Shown piece after piece: positions 33,508 through 44,826 of a stretch of 64,000 nt of DNA. The notes under the pieces are model-generated. The model ran no database searches. It was given only the letters and a program-made list of their open reading frames with translations, and was not told the origin of the DNA. Location: the NCBI GenBank assembly GCA_029876055.1, contig CM056874.1:6882001-6946000 (forward strand), in the 5' to 3' direction. This DNA comes from Madurella fahalii. Its lineage: Eukaryota; Ascomycota; Sordariomycetes; Sordariales. The stretch's first letter is position 1; the number at the start of each line of letters is the position of its first letter. Made by a program: the position numbers and the translations under genes.

Positions 33508-35374
33508 TCAGTGCGCAACTTCCTCAGCGTTTGGGGTATCGGCGCTATCAGCCGCCTTGGTAGAATCGACGGCCTCCTTGCTCTCCGATGTGTAGGCTTT
33601 TGTTGTCTCATCGTGTTGGACATCGGTGTCTGACCCATTGGAAACCACTGCCGGCTCACGAGCGGATTCTTTAGGCATCAGGCTTGGTGCCAGCTCGGGA
33701 GGGGCAACCTCGCCCTCGAGCCTTTTGGTAGCTTCGATCACTTCCTCGGCAGTTTCGCTCTGTTCCACAACGGGCGCTACCTCCCGGGCAGCGCTCTTCT
33801 GACCGGCCTCGGCGGGCAGTGTAGCCTCACCCTCGGCGGCCTTTGCCGTCTCGATGATTTCAGCAGCCGTAGCGGCGTGTTCAGCCTCGGTCGCAATCCG
33901 GTGGGCGGCCGAACTTTGCGACTGTCCCGAGGGTGAAGCAGCACCTGGGGATTTGGCGACCACCTTCTTTATCGGCTTCCCTACCGCCGGCTTCTTGGTC
34001 CCGGTGGCGGCTGCCCTCCGGGGTGGAGTCGTCTGGACCTTCTCCGTAGTCTTGGATGCCGACGACTGGGTAGGGCGCATCATGCGGGCAAGGAACCCTT
34101 CGTCCACTTCCTTTTCTCTCTTCGTCGGTGGATGGTCTTTCGCAGGCTGTTTGGGCGGCGGCCCCAAGCTGGGCCGCGGCCGACCCATAGTCGAACTCTG
34201 CCGCCTGGAACCTTTGGTTGCCGTGGACTTATCGGACGCTGTGCCGCCGGTCGAGGCACTCGCTCGGCTTGGGGCTCGTCCTCGAGAGTCGGTAGAATGA
34301 GCGTTGCCGCTCGCGCGAGATAAGGACTGACGTGGAGTGTTAACCTTGGAACCGGAAGCAGCGGTATGCGTCGTCAAACTTGGGGGAAGCTTGATGGGCC
34401 GCGTCGGAGACTTGGGCTTGGGTTTAACGAAGGCGGCACCGGGAGAGGCTTGGAGAGGTGGTGGCTTCTTGATGGACGAGGGAGCTGCAGTCTTCGAGGC
34501 GGGAGTCGCTCGGGGAGTAACTGTTTGCTGGACCTTCCTTTCGGGGGTTTTCTTGGTTGCGGGGATGCGTGCTGATGTCCCGGCAGGGCTTTGGGGGGCT
34601 TTGCCAGCCGTAGGTGATTTTTCGGGTTTGGCTGCCGGCCTGCTCGCTGACGCAGCCGCAAGAGGTTTCGGCGCTCGCTTCGTTGTGTGGGTGGTCGGCT
34701 TGATGGCTTCCTTCCCTGCAGCCTTCGCCTCATCTTTTCCGCTGCCCGTCCCGTTCGTAGTCCCTGCCTCAGGGGCTGGTGCCTCGCCGCCGCTGGGAGA
34801 CGATGGCTTACTAGCAGGCGCGTCCGTTCCTGTCCCCTTGGGTCGTGTATCGGTGCTCGGTAGTATCTCGGTCTTCGCACCCTGCGCTTCCTGAACGGGA
34901 AGGGGTGCATCTTTGCTTCCAGCGGCCGTTCCTGGGGATTCGACGACGGGCTGCGCCTTCAGGCTCGTCTTGGCAGGCGATTGGCTCGCTTTGTCAAATG
35001 GATTCGAGCTCTCCGTTCCGGCCGTGGGAGTCGATGTGTTGCTCTCACCGCTGAGTTTTCGCACCGGGGGGATGGAGTCCTGGCTCCCGCCGCGCTGAAG
35101 GCCTATCCTGCCATCTTTCTCCACCGCTATGAAGCTTGTCCGGACTTTAGAGAGAGGCCTTGGAGAATCGGCGCCGACAACTGATGGGAGCGTTAGCTAC
35201 GGACGCTGGCATGACGCGCGTGAAGCAGGGCACAGGCAGAGAGACGGAGAACACGGCGGCAAGCGGAGGAAGCAGCTTACTGTACGGAGCGCCAGGCGAC
35301 CTGCCTCGATCCGGAGGGCTCGTCTCCCCTCCTTTCTGCTCAAACATGGCGCGCAGGTTCTTAACAGCACTCAT
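33508..35374 (-). CDS. Disordered Ala/Pro/Ser/Lys-rich protein (mucin-like, fungal)
   Basis: Predicted 588 aa from exons 35374-35281 and 35180-33508, joined by a 100-nt intron (GTAAGC, branch GCTAACG). The N-terminus MSAVKNLRAMFEQKGG and PLSKVRTSFIAVEKDGRIGL is conserved-looking and ordered. The middle (about 100-430) is a basic low-complexity stretch rich in SP/TP and Lys-Pro, of the kind seen in microtubule- or actin-associated proteins. The last 150 residues are acidic with two AA(E)EIIETAK...EGE-type repeats (AEIIETAKAAEGEATL, AEEVIEATKRLEGEVA). An NPF tripeptide (SSNPFDK) near residue 75 could bind EH-domain endocytic proteins. No catalytic domain. Function unknown. Confidence 0.78.
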
Positions 35375-37522
35375 GGTTGCGGATTCCGGGACGCGCGCCG
35401 AGGGAGTCGTGACAGGGCAGTTGCGTAGGGTCGGTCCGCTGCGGGGAGGATGCGATGGAAAGTGCGGTCGTCTGTGCAAGAGCTTGGACGCGCGAACAGG
35501 TGCCAAAGCGCCCCTTTTGGGCTCAGCTCCCTGGGCGCAGCAGCTAGAGGCAGCTTGGACTCCGAGCTACGCGGAGCCAATGGAGTGCAGGGAATGGAGC
35601 TACCGTGGCTTGTTCTTGCCGATCCGCGAACAACGACTGGTAGGAGCAGTTTGTTGACGAAAGGCCGGTTGTGGAGAGTTGAGCGAGGCAGAGACGAAGG
35701 GGCGGGCGACGCGGTTGTCGTGGTGCCACCCTATAAAAATGCGTCGTGTCTCAAATTAGAAGAGACATTTCGGGGTTGGAGTGGATCAGGGGGGGGGGTG
35801 CTGCGGAGCACCTTTGAGGCGATTCCGATAGCCTGTGCAGCCCCTAGCAATGCAGGGTGTGTGTGGTAAATAATGCAGCAGCTGCGCAGCAAATGGAATC
35901 ATCAAAGCATTGGAAATCGGCACCCGTCCTTGAATCAAAAGTCGGCTGCAATGAGTTGCCCGGTCAGGAGCAGCTCCGAGCTGTTTCACGACTCGGCCGC
36001 GGAAAGGTGGACACGCTTGGCGGACCTCGAAGAGGTCTGGTGATTCAACGCCCAATGGGATGATCCGGTGGCTTGTGGGGCCGAAGAAGGCCTCTCCCCT
36101 GTCCTCGATCCCCCCTGCCTCCCTTGTCTTCCGGCAACGTCAACAAGAGGAATGCACAAAACGTGGCAGTTATTCCAGAAAACGCATGATACAGGTCTGC
36201 CATTACGACTATGTATCTTCCTAGGCCGGCCATTTCCCGGAAATTGTAGACCCGGCTCTTCGGACCGTTGCAACTTGCGCTAGGACCCTGGTGCCTTTCG
36301 AACGGCTTGGGCCGTAAAGCGAGCCGCTGAATCATACGCGTGTCCACTGCTTGCCACGTTCCAGGCGTCATAACGACATGCCGCGAGCGCCTCTCAGCCT
36401 CGGATACCGAGGCAGCCTGTGGCTATGGAAGACAGCAAATCCCTTAGGACCATTGAAAGCTTCGCCGGGACGCAGCACCCAAGGCCAGCGGTCCCGGTGG
36501 TGGGACTGGGCTGCGTAACTCCCAGGTGGCTGTGAACATACACGCGACGCTCCAAACTTAGCAGTGTCGTTCTGAAGGTCATGAACCAAACTGGCATGGA
36601 GCGTCACTGGAGATTGTTCATCTCTGGCAACATGACCGCGCTGATCACCAGTTGATGACGGCCGCTGCGGCACCCAAGGTTGGTCCAAGCAGCCTAACGA
36701 GACACCCAGTCGATTCAGGTCATTGATGTCTTGGCGCATTCGGAGCTGCAACTTTATGTGGATCACCCGTTGCTCTCGACAACCTGCCTTACTATTCCAC
36801 AATGTGCTCTACAACTAACAGTCAGACCCAGCGATCAGGACCGCGAGGACACTAGTAGTAGAAGGAGTCGTTTTGGTTAATGAAGCTGTCGACGCCTACC
36901 CGGCCCGACCTGGGATTCTTGCTGAACCCGCAGCTAAGGTTCGCAGAGCAGAGCCGTAATACCAGCTAAGAGCCACAGTGGAGATGGGAACATTATGCGC
37001 CAGCCTCACAGCAGACAAGTAACTGTCAGCGCTCGCCTGGAACAATCCGAGCATGGATCCCAATACCGCGATGCTCTAAAAACGTAACGATGCATCGCGT
37101 CTCTTCGCGCAGGCGGAATGGCACGGGTTTGGGCCCTTTAAACCACTGCAGTAGGCGCATTGCCGTCATGTCTATCAAAGAGAGCGGCCACTGTCATAAG
37201 ATTTTCAGGTGATACGGCGCATTACACAATATTGACACAGTGATGTTGATTGTGGTTTTGATTGAGCGCGCGTTGCAAACGGCGCCACCAGCGCTTCCAA
37301 TCCATCCCAGCCCCACACTTACCCCAATAATTAACTCAGAGCTCCCCGGAACCTGCCGTAAGCTCATCCCGCAGGCGATCAATTGGACCCAGCTCCGATC
37401 CCGGGCTTCCCTGAAGGTGTCATTGCGTACGAGTGTTTTAGTGTCTCCTCAAAAAAAAAAAAAAAAAAAAGTTCGGCCCAAGCAACTCGACAACCTCGGA
37501 GCAAGTCAATTGAAGCGCAACC
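35375..37522. other. Divergent intergenic region, about 2.1 kb
   Basis: Upstream DNA of the disordered protein gene and of LYS12. It holds an A20 run at 37451-37470, 53 nt before the LYS12 start. A minus frame at 36368-36802 has no recognisable motif. Confidence 0.55.
37451..37470 (+). repeat. A20 tract in LYS12 5' region
   Basis: Twenty consecutive A ending 53 nt before the LYS12 start codon. Poly(dA:dT) tracts exclude nucleosomes in fungal promoters, so a regulatory role is possible. Confidence 0.85.
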
Positions 37523-38661
37523 ATGGCAGCCAGGACTCTTAGAATCGGTGAGCATCTCCTCGTGGCCACCGTCTTCCATACATTCCGAGACTGCTTCTAA
37601 TCCCCCAGCCGCAAGGCCTTATCCCCGGCGATGGCATCGGCAAGGAAGTCATCCCCGCCGGCCGGCGTATCCTTGAGGCCCTGCCCGCCTCATTGGGCTT
37701 GAAGTTCGAGTTTGTCGACCTCAAGGCCGGCTGGGAGACATTCGAGCAGACCGGCGTCGCTCTTCCCGAGGAGACGGTCTCGGTTCTCAAATCGCACTGT
37801 GACGGCGCTCTGTTCGGCGCTGTCAGCTCTCCGACCAAGGCCGTGAAGGGCTATTCGTCACCCATTGTCGCCCTGCGCAAGAAGCTTGACCTGTACGCCA
37901 ACGTGCGCCCCGTTAAGACGGTTGTTACGGCGCCCAAGCCCATCGACATGGTCATCGTACGCGAGAACACTGAGGACCTGTACGTCAAGGAGGAGACAAC
38001 ACGCGACACCCCAGACGGCAAGGTCGCCGAGGCCATCAAGCGCATCTCACAGCGCGCCAGCAGCCGCATCGCCACCATTGCTGGTGAGATTGCCCTGCGC
38101 CGCCAGAAGATCCGTGCGGCCGGTACCCCGAGCATCCACAAGGGGCCTCTTGTCACCGTGACACACAAATCCAACGTGCTCTCGCAAACCGACGGCCTCT
38201 TCCGGTCCACCGCGCGCGAAGCCCTTTCGGCCCCGAGGTTCAACGACGTCGCCGTCGAGGAGCAGATCGTTGACTCGATGGTGTACAAGTTGTTCCGCCA
38301 GCCCGAGGCATACGACGTCATTGTTGCGCCGAACTTGTACGGCGACATTCTCTCCGACGGTGCGGCTGCCCTGGTCGGCTCTCTTGGTCTTGTCCCCAGC
38401 GCCAACGTCGGCGAGGGCTTCGCCATTGGCGAGCCCTGCCACGGCAGCGCCCCCGATATCCAGGGCCAAGGCATCGCCAACCCCATCGCCACTCTCCGCA
38501 GCGCTGCGCTGATGCTCGAGTTCCTCAACGAGGAGGCCGCAGCCGCCAAGATCTACGCCGCCGTCGATGGAAACCTGGAGGAGGGCAAGCTCCTCAGCCC
38601 TGACCTGGGTGGCGCGGCCAAGACGGAGGAGGTGGTACAGGATATCCTGAAGCGGCTCTGA
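37523..38661 (+). CDS. LYS12: Homoisocitrate dehydrogenase
   Basis: Predicted 356 aa from exons 37523-37547 and 37616-38661; 68-nt intron with GTGAGC donor, TTCTAATC branch and AAG acceptor. The joined start is MAARTLRIG/LIPGDGIGKEV, the NAD-dependent beta-decarboxylating dehydrogenase opening. ALFGAVSSPTKAVKGYSSPI and ALRKKLDLYANVRPVK distinguish homoisocitrate dehydrogenase from isocitrate and isopropylmalate dehydrogenases. VIVRENTEDLYVKEE, the HKSNVL lysine/aspartate region and NLYGDILSDGAAALVGSLGL carry catalytic and metal ligands. The enzyme makes 2-oxoadipate in the aminoadipate lysine pathway. An in-frame TGA 12 nt upstream of ATG fixes the start, leaving no mitochondrial presequence. 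The C-terminal tripeptide is KRL. Confidence 0.93.
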
Positions 38662-39369
38662 ATATGGCTACAGAACTCGAGAAGCGCGGCGGAAGAGAGA
38701 ATCATTTTCACTTACTAGTTGCCCAATGTCACATATACCCCATCTCTTGTGTACACCAGGCCATCTCTTACGGATAAATAAAAGCAGGGGCATGCGGTGC
38801 AAACCCCGGGGAAAAAGTTTATCAAGGAATTATTTAGACCCACCGTGATCAAATGAGGATGTCGTTGTGCGAAGATTCGTTGCTGTGCAATTCTAGAATA
38901 GACTAGACGTGTAACTTGTTCAGGGCCAGGAGCGGTAGTCGAGCATCACAACTCCGTATCCAACAGTCGGAGGAGTGATGTCTCATTCCACAATTAAGCT
39001 ACGCTGCCTAACGTAATCTATACAGCTGGAACATCGTGTATCATACATTGGTACAGGACACATACATAAAACAGCGGGTTACAGACACCAACCGCTTAAC
39101 CCAAACCCAGCGGTCGCCTGTTTTCCCGTCCATCCCAGATCTATTCCCGGTCTATAAGCCAACCCCGACCTTCTCCAAACAACAGGGAATCCGATTCCCC
39201 CAACTGCTTGTCTCAACCGTGGGGCGGCAAACTCGACGGAGTGCTTTATGCTCTATGATCGTCGCTAATCTATGCTCCCCACCGATCTGCAGGGTATTTG
39301 CAGTCCTTGAGGCCATGGTACCTGGCGCGGTCTGAAGCTAGGAGAAAGCTATCACCAAGAGCCCCGGTT
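38662..39369. other. Convergent 3' intergenic region
   Basis: About 700 bp between LYS12 and the mEF-G gene, moderately AT-rich. A 99-codon frame at 39036-39335 has no motif. Confidence 0.6.
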
Positions 39370-41962
39370 TTACTTGGTTCTCTTGGCCTCCAGCTCCTTT
39401 TCATGCTGCGCGATGAGTTCCTTCCTGTATTGCGGGGATATGGTTAGTCCAGGGGTTCTAGGCAATCCCACTATTTTAACAAACCACTTACTGTAGATGA
39501 GGTGGCGCGGGAGCATAGTGGCTGAACTCCATGGTGAACTCGCCCTTGCCCTGCGTGGCGGCGCGCAGGTGCGTGCTGAAGCCAAACATGGCATTGAGAC
39601 TGCAGTCGGCAATCATGGTGAACTCGTCAGCGCCAATCTCGGTGTCGACAATGGTGCCGCGCTTGTTCATCAACATGAGAACGTTGCCCTGGAATTCTGC
39701 GGGGGCTGTGATGGTCGTCTTCATGAGCGGCTCGAGCACCTGGCCGCCGGCGTCGGGGAACGCCTTGCGGAATGCCATCTGCGTGGCCAGGTTGAAGGCG
39801 TAGTCGCTAGAATCAGTAACGTGCGTTGCACCATCCGAAACTACCATAGACGCGCCAATGACCTTGTGCCCGAGGAGGGGGCCCTTGAGACATGCCTCTT
39901 CGAAGCCCTTGCCGCAAGCGGATAGGTACTTGTCCGGGATGGTACCGCCGACGACCTGCGTCTCGAAGTGGTTTCCCTCGGGATCCTTGGCGTTGGGCTC
40001 GATCCAACCCATCACGCGAGCGTAGTCGCCGGGACCACCGCTCTGGCGTTTCAGGAGGAAATCAAAGTCGGCGCGCTTGCTAATGGTCTCGCGGTACGCA
40101 ACACGCGGCTTGCCCGTCTCGCACTCAACCTTGTACTCGCGGCGCAGGCGCTCGACGTAGATGTCGAGATGAAGCTCGCCCATGCCGCTAATGATGGTCT
40201 CCTCCGACTCCTCGTCAACGTACAGCCGGAACGTGGGATCCTCACGCATGAAACGGTTGATAGCCTTGCTAAAGGTATCCGCGTCGCTGCTTCGCTTGGG
40301 CTTGATGCTGAGCGACATGACAGCCTCAGGCACGTACATGGAGCTCATGCCATAGGGCAAGGCGCCATCGGTGAAGGTATCGCCGGACGCACAGTCAACG
40401 CCGAAGACGGCGCAAATCTCGCCAGCGCCAATCTCAGCAATATCCTCCATCTCATTCGACGTCATGCGTACGATACGCGGGATTCGGACTTTCTTGTTGG
40501 TGCGCGAGTTGAACAGGTACTGGCCCTTCCTGAGGGAACCCTGGTAGACGCGGATGTAGGTAAGCTGGCCGTAAGGGTTCTCTTCTAGCTTGAAGGCGAG
40601 GCCCACGAAAGGTAGGGAGTTGTAGGGGATAAGCTGCACGGGCTGCTCGCCCTTGGACCGATCCAACGCTGTGTTCTGGACGTTTCCAGGATTTGGGAGG
40701 TAGTCGCAAACGGCATCCAGCATGGGCTGGATCGACTTGTCGGCAAGTGCAGATCCCATGAGCACGGGAGTGAACTTGAGCCCGATGGTTGCTCTCCGAA
40801 TAGCGGCCTTGATCTGCTCGGGGGAAGGCGTCTTCTCCTCGAGGAACATCTCGGCCATCTCGTCGTCAACGTCGGCCAATTTCTCGATCAGCTCCTGCCT
40901 CTTTTCCTCGGCCAGCTCTTTCAGGTGTTCCGGAATCTGTTTCGATACCTTGACGTTGGTACCCCGGTGCCCGTCATTTCGAATGGCCCTCATCTCGATC
41001 AAGTCCACCACTCCTTCAAACTCCTTCTCGGAACCAATGGGGATCTGGATCGCCGCAGCCGGGATCTTGAGTTTAGAGTTGATCATCTCGACCGCCTTGA
41101 AGGGGTTCGCGCCCATCCGGTCCATCTTGTTGACGAAGCTAATCCGGGGGACATTGTACCGTTTCATCTGCCTGTCGACAGTGATAGTCTGGCTCTGCAC
41201 ACCGCTAACAGCGCAGAGAACCATGACAGCACCATCCAGCACTCGCATAGCACGTTCAACCTCGATGGTGAAATCGATATGCCCGGGTGTGTCGATCACG
41301 TTGAAGTGGTACGTCTCCTCTTGGCCGTTCTCGACCTTCTTCCAGTCGGCGAAGGTAGCAGCGGACTGAATGGTGATGCCTCTCTCCCTCTCGAGTTCCA
41401 TTGAGTCCATCTTAGCGCCGACACCGTCCCGTCCCTTAACCTCGTGGATCACCTTGGTCCGGCCGGTATAGAAGAGAATGCGCTCTGTCACGGTCGTCTT
41501 GCCGCTGTCGATGTGTGCCTGGTCTCGCTGCTCAGTCCCCGCACGCCTCCGCGGCCCAATTGGCCGCTCCTTCGGTGCGCGTCGAGATTAGACATACTGC
41601 AATACCAATATTCCGAACCATTGACAACCTCTTCCTCTCCTCGGGACTCATCCGGGCTTCCACAGCTTCGGGCGTCATGTTCGCCGCGGCCAGCTCCTTA
41701 GCCTGCTTTAACCTGGATCGCCATGCGTCAGCCTGTCATTCGGGCCCATTCGTGTCGGTTCGGGACAGGCGTACGCAGCCTCAGCCGCACTGGAAGCAGT
41801 CCTGACAGGGCTCCTGCTGAAATGGCGGAGGCCACTGAGCTGCCATTGTGTAGAGGGCGTGTTGAGAGCGGTACGGCAGCCCAGGCCAGCATAGCGGATC
41901 CCATGCCTTGAAGCGACAGCACGGCTGCTGTTGAGCGCTGTCACAGCCCGTATCACCCGCAT
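39370..41962 (-). CDS. MEF1: Mitochondrial elongation factor G (translocase)
   Basis: Predicted 794 aa from exons 41962-41775, 41712-41598, 41518-39492 and 39424-39370. The N-terminus MRVIRAVTALNSSRAVASRH is Arg/Ser-rich without acids, a mitochondrial presequence ending near GLRHFSRSP. GTPase motifs: G1 AHIDSGKTT is split by the second intron, G2 RERGITIQS, G3 DTPGH, G4 NKMD. Domains II-V follow, including RAFKLEENPYGQLTYIRVYQ-type domain II and GMGELHLDIYVERL of domain III. It ends in EKELEAKRTK, coded by a 55-nt last exon. It moves tRNA and mRNA through the mitoribosome. Introns are 62, 79 and 67 nt. A T16 tract (minus strand) lies just 7 nt before the ATG. Confidence 0.95.
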
Positions 41963-41969
41963 CTTCGGC

Positions 41970-41985
41970 AAAAAAAAAAAAAAAA
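41970..41985. repeat. A16/T16 tract adjacent to the mEF-G start codon
   Basis: On the mRNA strand it reads T16 then gccgaagATG, so it lies in the leader or core promoter. Confidence 0.85.
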
Positions 41986-42474
41986 GACGACGGGTCAAAA
42001 GAATGACTGGGAGAAAGAAAGGGAGTCCCAAGGTGTTGAACGGCCGAGCAATTCGCGTCGACGGATTCTTCCATACTTTCCCGGTACCCCTGCTCGCGAA
42101 ATTTTTTAGTGGAGCCAGCGCCCGGGACGTGGTTGCAAGTAGCCGTGCCACCCCTGCGCTTGCGGCGGCAGGGAACCTCCCCCGGCTTGCTAGGGTCACA
42201 CACCAGAGCCAGGGACAGGGGTCCGGACAACACAACTTTATGATGGTCGGGTTTTCAGTCCGATCTACGACTTCGATATAAACTCATCTAAACGCCATGA
42301 CTTCCTCCAATGCCGATTCGGCCAGACACCCTTACGCCCAAATCCCCGAGTTCCCAAATACCGGGCCCATAGTTCTGTATTCCGAGCCGCCCAAATGTAC
42401 GCGATGCCCAATGGTGTCACCACTGTCCGGTTAACCTAGTAGGTACAGAATATCCGAGCAGCTCGCCCGGAGAC
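41986..42474. other. Intergenic region mEF-G promoter / aspartic protease 3' end
   Basis: About 490 bp between two minus-strand genes; presumably the mEF-G promoter. No gene is supported. Confidence 0.6.
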
Positions 42475-44095
42475 TCAGACAGCAAGGAACAAACCCGGCC
42501 CAAACATTGTGAAGAACATCGAAAAGCCCACCAGCAGCATCTGGATATTCCAAAACGCTGGGGGTACGGCCGAAGCGGCACTCGCCCCATCATCATCGGC
42601 TCCACCAAGGTCCATGAAGCCCGGCCGAGCATCATAGGACAGTGCCGTAACTGACGGCGAAGAACCAGATGTGACTTGGCTCTGATCAGGTGCCGCCGTT
42701 GCCGACGGAATATGCGCGCCGAGGCTAGGGAACGCTATGATATTGCTATCGGTTGAGTTGAAATCGGTAGCAGCAATTCCGATCTGGTTGTTGATCAGGT
42801 CGTAGACCACATATGCTGAGCGGAGAAATGTGTCTCCAAGCAGGTACGGCGCCGACGTGAAGTTCTGGATGCCAAACTGGCACGCATCCTGGCCCTCGTA
42901 CGGACCCGTGCTGAACACTGGCGGCTGTCCGGTGGTCAGGTCTAGTACCAGCTCGTCCATTGTCACATTGATTCGCGGGCCGTTCGAACCGGCGAGGCCG
43001 AATGAGAAATATCCCTTACTATTCTCCATGCGGCAGGGAATGACGGCCAGTTGGAACTGTGCCGAGTAAATGGCGCCAACCTCCCCCCAGACTTGGGTCG
43101 CGAGGTCCGTCGGGAGATAGGACAGTGTCGTGCCAGAGTCAAGGATCACAGGAATGGGAAACGTGTCCGATGTAAGTGTGTCGCTGCCGCTGGGGCTAAC
43201 TGCATGCAGCGAGGTCAAGGCCACCCGAAACGAAGTAAACAGGTTCGGTTGGGTTGGATAGACGTCGATCCTTGTCAACTCCCCCTTGTATTTTTCAGTA
43301 TCGATCCCGCCAAAGAGGATATTGCCTGAACTAGAATCTGAAGCGCCATTAGTCCAAAGAACGACACGACACATCCCGATCGCAAACACCGACCTAGATC
43401 ATTTAACCATAAACTGTAAGCAACAGTGCTAATCAAGCCCTCGTTGACCATTTGCACGGGAAGATTGGGATATACCGAGGAGCCAGATCGCGTCTGCCCC
43501 ACGATGGCTTCGTTGAGCGCGTAGCCGACGCCTACCAACCCGTATGGGATACTAGTCTCTAGACCTAGCCCCATAGTCATATTCTGCAACGTGGCTCCAC
43601 CGATCTCAAAAACATCAGTGAAATAGTCGCCCCTGGACGAGCTGCCGTCGACATATTCGATGTCGAACTCACCCTCTCGGGTGACCTTAAAGGTGCGGGA
43701 CCGGCTTGGGTTGACTACATTGGCATGTCAGTGGAACGACAGACCAGGGGTCAATCAAGCCTAATCATACAGCTTCCGAAATCGCATCCCCCCGCGGCGG
43801 CCTCCCTACAAACTCGACTTTCTGAATCCGGCACCCAAATGTCGCTACTGCCTGTGTCGAGTTGGAGTGTCAAGTTCTGGCCGGGCGTCCCTAGCCTGCA
43901 CGTGGCAAAATAGCCTCCTCTTGCTTGCTCGTTTGAGATGACCTCCTCAAAGGTCGAGGCACGTCTGCCTAACCTAGTGAGGTCTCGCGGTCGCTGATCT
44001 TTTTGTATGTCCCATTGAATGACGCCGCTGGCTGAGGCTGCTTGTGCCACTCCGACGAACGGCGCGATCACAGTTACTGCCGTATGCGCTTTCAT
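42475..44095 (-). CDS. Pepsin-family (A1) aspartic protease, GPI-anchored type
   Basis: Predicted 502 aa from exons 44095-43771, 43714-43394 and 43337-42475. A signal peptide (MKAHTAVTVIAPFVGVAQAA) precedes a short propeptide. The two catalytic motifs are DTGSSDIW (first lobe) and ILDSGTTLSYLP (second lobe), with flap region IEYVDGSSSRGDY and the sequence YSLWLND/LDSSSGNILFGGID across intron 2. ASATAAP-type Ser/Thr/Ala linker and a hydrophobic C-terminus (MLLVGFSMFFTMFGPGLFLA) after GADDDGASAAS fit a GPI signal, as in yapsins/OPSB. It likely works at the cell surface on wall or secreted proteins. Introns are 56 nt each; the second uses a poor GTCGGT donor but a good CTAAT branch. Confidence 0.92.
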
Positions 44096-44826
44096 TGCTG
44101 TGATTTCGAACTAGCAGGATCCTAATTGAAGGAATCCAGGTTTGCCGAAGTAGATGGTGAGGCTGTCAGATCAAGTGACGGAAGTATCAAAAAGCAGAGC
44201 ACGAGGCGCGTCCGCAGGTCTCGGGTTAGAAGGTGCCACAAGAGCAAACCACAAGCCGCAACGGAATGAAGCGGCTAATTATGTAGGTTAGGTAGATAGA
44301 AATTGGGGCGAACTGGTCTTCGGCCGGTGCCAATGCCAGACGACAGGTTCTTGGATGCAATACAAAATACGGCGTACATCGAATCTGACACAAATCGCTG
44401 GTCAAGAGCTTGTGGACCAGCAACTTCAAGGATAAGAGCCCGGGGCTGCCGATGGGCAAATAAACGGCACGAGGCTAACTGCTCGTGTTGACGGAGCACG
44501 TCGGAAAACTGGGAAGCGGAAATAGCATTTATTGTTCAAATCCGAGAGGCCGCCGGATCAAGGGCGGACCACGCCTATAAACCTCTGTAAGAAAGAACAT
44601 CGACACCACATTCATCTAAGTCAATCTGATGTCAGAGGGAAGAACGAGCCCACGCCGTTCTTGGCTAGCGGGCCGGTACCGTGGAGCCGGACTCGAATCA
44701 GCGGAGGTGGGGGTGCGTGGGGTTCAGTGGGGTTGAGAAACGGGCAGCCAACACATATATCACCGAAAGTGCGCTGGACAACAACGATTGTCAACGAAAG
44801 CTATTTGCAAAACCACCGTCTGATGT
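44096..44826. other. Intergenic region upstream of aspartic protease
   Basis: About 730 bp between minus-strand genes. Frames on the plus strand at 44532-44963 are shadows and noise. Nothing else is supported. Confidence 0.6.

Noticed and set aside
44685..44705. Minus-strand TTCGAGTCC resembling a tRNA T-arm
   Set aside because: Closing pair of the T-stem is A-C and no matching acceptor strand exists upstream.
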